Below, in pieces: positions 6,161 through 9,371 of a DNA stretch of 9,371 bases. The notes under the pieces are model-generated. The model had not been told where the DNA came from, ran no database searches, and saw only the letters and a program-made list of their open reading frames with translations. Source of the DNA: an uncultured Bacteroidales bacterium (GTDB taxonomy: Bacteria > Bacteroidota > Bacteroidia > Bacteroidales > UBA4417); the NCBI GenBank assembly GCA_903917425.1, contig CAIXAQ010000766.1, forward strand, positions 1-9,371, given 5' to 3'. How positions within the stretch are numbered: the first letter of the stretch is position 1; the number at the start of each line of letters is the position of its first letter. Made by a program: the position numbers and the translations under genes.

Positions 6161-6190
6161 CAAAGGTACTGTTATTTTCTGCCCGACAAA
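6161..6190 (-). promoter_or_regulatory. Bacteroidota-type promoter of tRNA-Leu(UAG)
   Basis: On the minus strand, TTTG (6190-6187) is followed after 18 bases by TACCTTTG (6168-6161). This is a full match to the Bacteroidota -33 TTG / -7 TAnnTTTG promoter with normal spacing. The -7 element ends 18 bases before the mature tRNA 5' end, leaving a short leader for RNase P. It lies just after the tpx stop and is the best-formed promoter in the window. Confidence 0.75.
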
Positions 6191-6203
6191 ATTTTGCCCC
6201 AGA

Positions 6204-6704
6204 TTATTTTAGCGAATCCAAAGCCGACTGGTAGTCAGGTTCTTCGGTAATTTCAGGTACCAATTGTGAATGCAAAACCGTACCATCCTTGTCGAGTACA
6301 ACAACCGCACGGGCCATCAATCCTTGCAACGGACCGTCAGTGATCATAACACCAAAACTTTTACCAAATGCATTGCTCCTGAATTCTGAAGCTGAAACCA
6401 CATTGGCGATTCCTTCGGCTGTACAGAAACGGCCGTGAGCAAAAGGCAGGTCTTTCGAAACACAAACCACAACTGCATCTTCCAGTTTGGAAGCTTCCAC
6501 GTTAAAACGCCTTACCGAAGCTGCACAGGTTGCCGTGTCGAGGCTTGGAAAAATATTTAATACTACCCGCTTCCCAACAAAATCAGTATTTTTCACATCT
6601 GCCAGGTTGGTTCCAACCAGCGAAAATTCAGGTGCTTTTGCTCCTGCTACAGGTAAGTCGCCAATGGTATTCACCGGGCTTCCTTTTAAAGTTACTTTTG
6701 ACAT
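6204..6704 (-). CDS. tpx: Thiol peroxidase (atypical 2-Cys peroxiredoxin, Tpx)
   Basis: Tpx reduces hydrogen peroxide and organic hydroperoxides, using electrons from thioredoxin. This 166-residue protein has the typical family length. The active-site segment PSLDTATCAASVRRFN contains the peroxidatic Cys60, with Thr57 two turns of the motif before it. The resolving Cys94 lies in GRFCTAEGI, and the conserved active-site Arg132 in GLMARAVVVLD. Spacing between the two cysteines (34 residues) fits the Tpx-type disulfide between helices alpha2 and alpha3. A third cysteine, Cys81, lies in the core strand VVVCVSKD. The N-terminal VTLKGSPVNTIGDLP and APEFSLVG segments are also family hallmarks. The ATG at 6704 is preceded by an A/T-rich leader. 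I see no TAnnTTTG element nearby; a heptamer array starts about 50 bases upstream. The downstream tRNA has its own promoter, so tpx is probably a single-gene unit. Confidence 0.95.
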   Translation of the reverse strand: MSKVTLKGSPVNTIGDLPVAGAKAPEFSLVGTNLADVKNTDFVGKRVVLNIFPSLDTATCAASVRRFNVEASKLEDAVVVCVSKDLPFAHGRFCTAEGIANVVSASEFRSNAFGKSFGVMITDGPLQGLMARAVVVLDKDGTVLHSQLVPEITEEPDYQSALDSLK

Positions 6705-6753
6705 TTCTATTTATATTTATTATTTGTATGATGTATTAGATATTTAATGATTT

Positions 6754-6830
6754 ACGAATTACGATTTACGAATTACGATTTTCGATTAACCATTTTTCCA
6801 TTGTCCATCGTCAATTATCCATTGTCCATT
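6754..6830 (-). repeat. Degenerate tandem heptamer array after the GH3 gene
   Basis: Eleven contiguous 7-base units without a phase break. On the + strand they run ACGAATT, ACGATTT, ACGAATT, ACGATTT, TCGATTA, ACCATTT, TTCCATT, GTCCATC, GTCAATT, ATCCATT and GTCCATT. The word CGATTAACCATTT (6783-6795) is identical to three copies in the 1184-1246 array. The array begins four bases past the GH3 gene stop in the sense of that gene, and its sense strand is purine-rich. It fills most of the 130-base spacer before tpx. No gene or clear terminator is visible there. Confidence 0.88.
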
Positions 6831-6834
6831 ATCT

Positions 6835-9371
6835 TCAATCTGAATTACTAACCGGTTTTCTCATCATTTGTTGTCCTGGTTTCAGATTTTTATTCAAAGC
6901 CTGGTATAAAGTTTTCTGAATTTGAGTCCGTATTCCCAACTGCACCAGTTTATTTGGTTCCGCATCGGGATTAACACGATTCGACAGGAAAACAATAATA
7001 AGTTCGGAATCAGGATCAGTCCAGATATATGTTCCTGTAAAACCGGTATGTCCGAAACTATTTGCCGAGGCTTCCTCGCATGCCGGGCCTGCTTCCGTGG
7101 GAATAAGCTGGGGTTTATCGAATCCCAAACCACGCCTGTTTCCGGCAAACTGTCGTTTGGTAAACAAATCCACCGTTTCCGGTTTTATAAACTGAACGCC
7201 GCCGTAGGAACCTTTCTGAAGCAGCATCTGCATCAGCACTGCCATATCGTTGGCTGTACCAAATAATCCGGCATGACCTCCAACGCCACCCAGCATAGCC
7301 GCGGCCGGATCGTGCACGTCGCCCCAAACCAGCTGATGCCTGAATATAGTGTCATTTTCAGTTGGCATAATCCTTTTCAGCGAAAACTTGTCGCGCGGAT
7401 GGAATGTGAGTGTAGGCAGTCCGAGCGGTTTATAGAACTGTTCGTCACCAAACTCATCCAGACTTTTGCCTGTAAGCTGCTCGACATATTGCTGCATGAG
7501 AATGAAACCCAGGTCGCTGTAACGGTATTCTTTTTTATCCGAAAGAGGCGATTTTATTATCGTATCGAAAATGACCTGCCGGTAGTTCCGGTTAAGATAC
7601 ATGCTGTCTGCAACCCTGTATGGAAATCTATCGGAATGATTTACAGCGTATAAAGCGGTATCCGGGTGTCCGTTTTTTAAAGTTTTCTGATAAAAAGGTA
7701 TCCAGGCAACCAAGCCTGCCTGGTGAGTCATTACTTCCCGGATTGTGATCTTCTTTTTATTGCTTTTCTCAAGAAATTTCAGGGTTTTCGAAAGCGGTTC
7801 ATCCAGATTTACCTTTCCCTGATCGTAAAGTTTCATCACAGCCAATGTGGTTGCTGCCACTTTTGTTACACTTGCCAGGTCGTAAATATCGCCATCTGCT
7901 ACAGCCTGGTTATGCAGGTAATCGCTGTTTCCGAATGATTTGCGGTAGATTACATTGCCTTTTAGCGCAATCAGCACCTGGCAACCGGGATATGCCTTCT
8001 TATCAATACCGCTTTCAACAATGGAATCAATAACTAAAAAGTCACAGTCATTTATACCTAATTCTTCATAAGGATTGTAACGCAACCGATCCGAAACGGA
8101 TGTAACGAGCCCCGCGTGAGTCGGGAAACCAATATTAACACCGACAGGAAGTTGCCCGCTGGCTGCAAATGCCCCGAAAAGAACCTGTACCAGCGCATCA
8201 TAAGCATTCGCATTGTCCTGGTAGGCAACCACAAGTGCTTTTACTTTGCCAGCATTCCTGAATAAATTGATACTGTATGGAAGTGTGAACAAATTCAGGA
8301 TACAGGGTTTCAGTAAAATTAACGAGTCGATCAGGGTAATGGTAACATCCGAAATTCCAAAGTTACGTGCCGGTGCTGGAACGGTATTATTTACACCAAT
8401 GATAATCAAATCGTAGTCTTTCAGGTCTTTATAAATCCCTGCTATCATTTTTTTGTCAGCATTCCGCGGCAGGGTGTAATGATCAGCTTTTGCATAATCA
8501 TCAATACGCTGCTGGAATTTCCGTAGATCATCGTAGCCGACCATCAAAGTTGCAATCCTGAGTTTGCCAATATTCTGTAGCGGAATTATCTTATTTTCAT
8601 TTTTCAGCACCGTAATTGCGTTCCGGTATAATTCCAGATTCAAATGTTCATCATGGGCGGTATGCAAATCAGTAAAAAGATTATCAGTGTTAACAGGCTG
8701 AAACTTACTTAGACCTGCACGGTATTTATAGGTTAGCACGCGTTTACAATGCACCGCCAGATCATCCGCTGAATAGTTCCCGCTATCGATTGCCTGCTGT
8801 ATGGCAACCACCGCCTTATCAACGAAAACTGACAGCAATAACACATCGTTTCCCGCTTTTAAGGCCCTTAATTCAATCATTCCCGGAGCATCATAATTTG
8901 ACACACCACCCATATCAAGCGCATCGGTGAAAACCAATCCGTTAAAATGCAAACTTTTCCGCAACAACGAATCAACAACTACCGGCGAAAGGCTTGAGGG
9001 AAAATTCTTCGCAGTATCCAGGGCAGGAATGTTAAGATGCGCAACCATCATTCCATCGAGCCCGGCGTTTATGAGTTGCCTGAATGGGAATAGGTCGAGC
9101 GTATCGATGGTTGCCAATGAATGCCCGATATAAGGCAGTGCGTGATGTGAGTCGGTATCGGTGTCGCCGTGACCCGGGAAGTGTTTTGCAACTGCAATAA
9201 TTCCGTCACTTTGTAATGCTTTCATGTATAGAATCGCCTTGCGGGATACATCTTCTTTATGTTCGCCAAAGGAACGGATATTAATAACCGGGTTAGCAGG
9301 ATTACTATTCAGGTCAGCAACCGGTGAAAAACTTACATGCACTCCCATCCTGCGCAACTGCGAAGCGACAG
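6835..9371 (-). CDS. NagZ-like GH3 beta-N-acetylglucosaminidase fused to a beta-lactamase-type serine hydrolase (5' end outside window)
   Basis: About 845 codons are visible. The frame stays open to the window edge, with codons for V-A-S-Q before the TTG at 9357, so the true start lies outside. Numbering here takes that TTG as residue 1. Residues 1-220 are the GH3 catalytic barrel: FSPVADLNSNPANPVI (10-25), the NagZ signature KHFPGHGDTDTDSH (58-71) with its acid/base-type Asp-His, and FTDALDMGG (143-151) with Asp145 as the likely nucleophile. Residues about 235-430 resemble the GH3 C-terminal domain. Residues about 460-830 are a class C beta-lactamase/penicillin-binding-protein-like domain. 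It has SVTK (Ser496, Lys499), YSD (613-615, where YxN is common) and HTG (770-772) in place of KTG. Enzymes like NagZ remove N-acetylglucosamine from muropeptides. The second domain may act on peptide or amide bonds of the wall, which is inference. This two-enzyme architecture is known in Bacteroidota. The missing part should hold a signal peptide and the first barrel strands. Confidence 0.92.
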   Translation of the reverse strand, partial: VASQLRRMGVHVSFSPVADLNSNPANPVINIRSFGEHKEDVSRKAILYMKALQSDGIIAVAKHFPGHGDTDTDSHHALPYIGHSLATIDTLDLFPFRQLINAGLDGMMVAHLNIPALDTAKNFPSSLSPVVVDSLLRKSLHFNGLVFTDALDMGGVSNYDAPGMIELRALKAGNDVLLLSVFVDKAVVAIQQAIDSGNYSADDLAVHCKRVLTYKYRAGLSKFQPVNTDNLFTDLHTAHDEHLNLELYRNAITVLKNENKIIPLQNIGKLRIATLMVGYDDLRKFQQRIDDYAKADHYTLPRNADKKMIAGIYKDLKDYDLIIIGVNNTVPAPARNFGISDVTITLIDSLILLKPCILNLFTLPYSINLFRNAGKVKALVVAYQDNANAYDALVQVLFGAFAASGQLPVGVNIGFPTHAGLVTSVSDRLRYNPYEELGINDCDFLVIDSIVESGIDKKAYPGCQVLIALKGNVIYRKSFGNSDYLHNQAVADGDIYDLASVTKVAATTLAVMKLYDQGKVNLDEPLSKTLKFLEKSNKKKITIREVMTHQAGLVAWIPFYQKTLKNGHPDTALYAVNHSDRFPYRVADSMYLNRNYRQVIFDTIIKSPLSDKKEYRYSDLGFILMQQYVEQLTGKSLDEFGDEQFYKPLGLPTLTFHPRDKFSLKRIMPTENDTIFRHQLVWGDVHDPAAAMLGGVGGHAGLFGTANDMAVLMQMLLQKGSYGGVQFIKPETVDLFTKRQFAGNRRGLGFDKPQLIPTEAGPACEEASANSFGHTGFTGTYIWTDPDSELIIVFLSNRVNPDAEPNKLVQLGIRTQIQKTLYQALNKNLKPGQQMMRKPVSNSD

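Noticed and set aside
7273..7653. Plus-strand frames within the GH3/serine hydrolase gene (also 6922-7266, 7723-7938, 8927-9133)
   Set aside because: All are antisense to a well-supported coding sequence and show no domain features.

Overview
The window looks like chromosomal DNA of a Bacteroidota bacterium, probably Bacteroidales-like. Four things point there: (1) a 320-residue NusB, more than twice the length of the E. coli protein; (2) the order nusB, DUF1573 lipoprotein, yajC, YbbR-like protein, coaE; (3) A/T-rich leaders without Shine-Dalgarno sequences; (4) several good matches to the Bacteroidota -7 promoter element TAnnTTTG. No phage, transposase, CRISPR array or recognisable defence system is present, and the gene content is mostly housekeeping.

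Layout. Bases 1-63 are the end of an unidentified + strand reading frame. From 95 to 4325 runs a + strand cluster: nusB, a GNAT acetyltransferase, a DUF1573 lipoprotein, yajC, a membrane-anchored YbbR-like protein and coaE; the last two overlap by four bases. The acetyltransferase stands apart from the rest: a repeat-filled gap precedes it, and a fresh promoter candidate follows it. After coaE comes a 247-base gap without a gene. Next is a minus-strand NADPH-binding reductase (4573-5220), divergent from a small conserved-looking protein with an SH3/Tudor-like N-terminus (5449-5988). This last gene converges on tRNA-Leu(UAG) (6061-6142, minus), with one symmetrical terminator between them. Then, on the minus strand, come tpx (atypical 2-Cys thiol peroxidase) and the 3' part of a large gene that fuses a NagZ-like GH3 beta-N-acetylglucosaminidase to a beta-lactamase-type serine hydrolase. 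That gene runs off the right edge.

The genes serve transcription antitermination (NusB), protein export (YajC), coenzyme A synthesis (CoaE), peroxide detoxification (Tpx) and probably cell-wall turnover (GH3/serine hydrolase). They do not form one pathway.

The least explained signal is in the spacers. Three gene-free stretches hold degenerate arrays with strict 7-base phasing: 1111-1152 with 1184-1246, 4374-4401 with 4500-4520, and 6754-6830. Most lie just after a stop codon, with the purine-rich strand in the sense of the gene they follow. Two distant arrays share an exact 13-base word. I report these as the main lead; their function is unknown.
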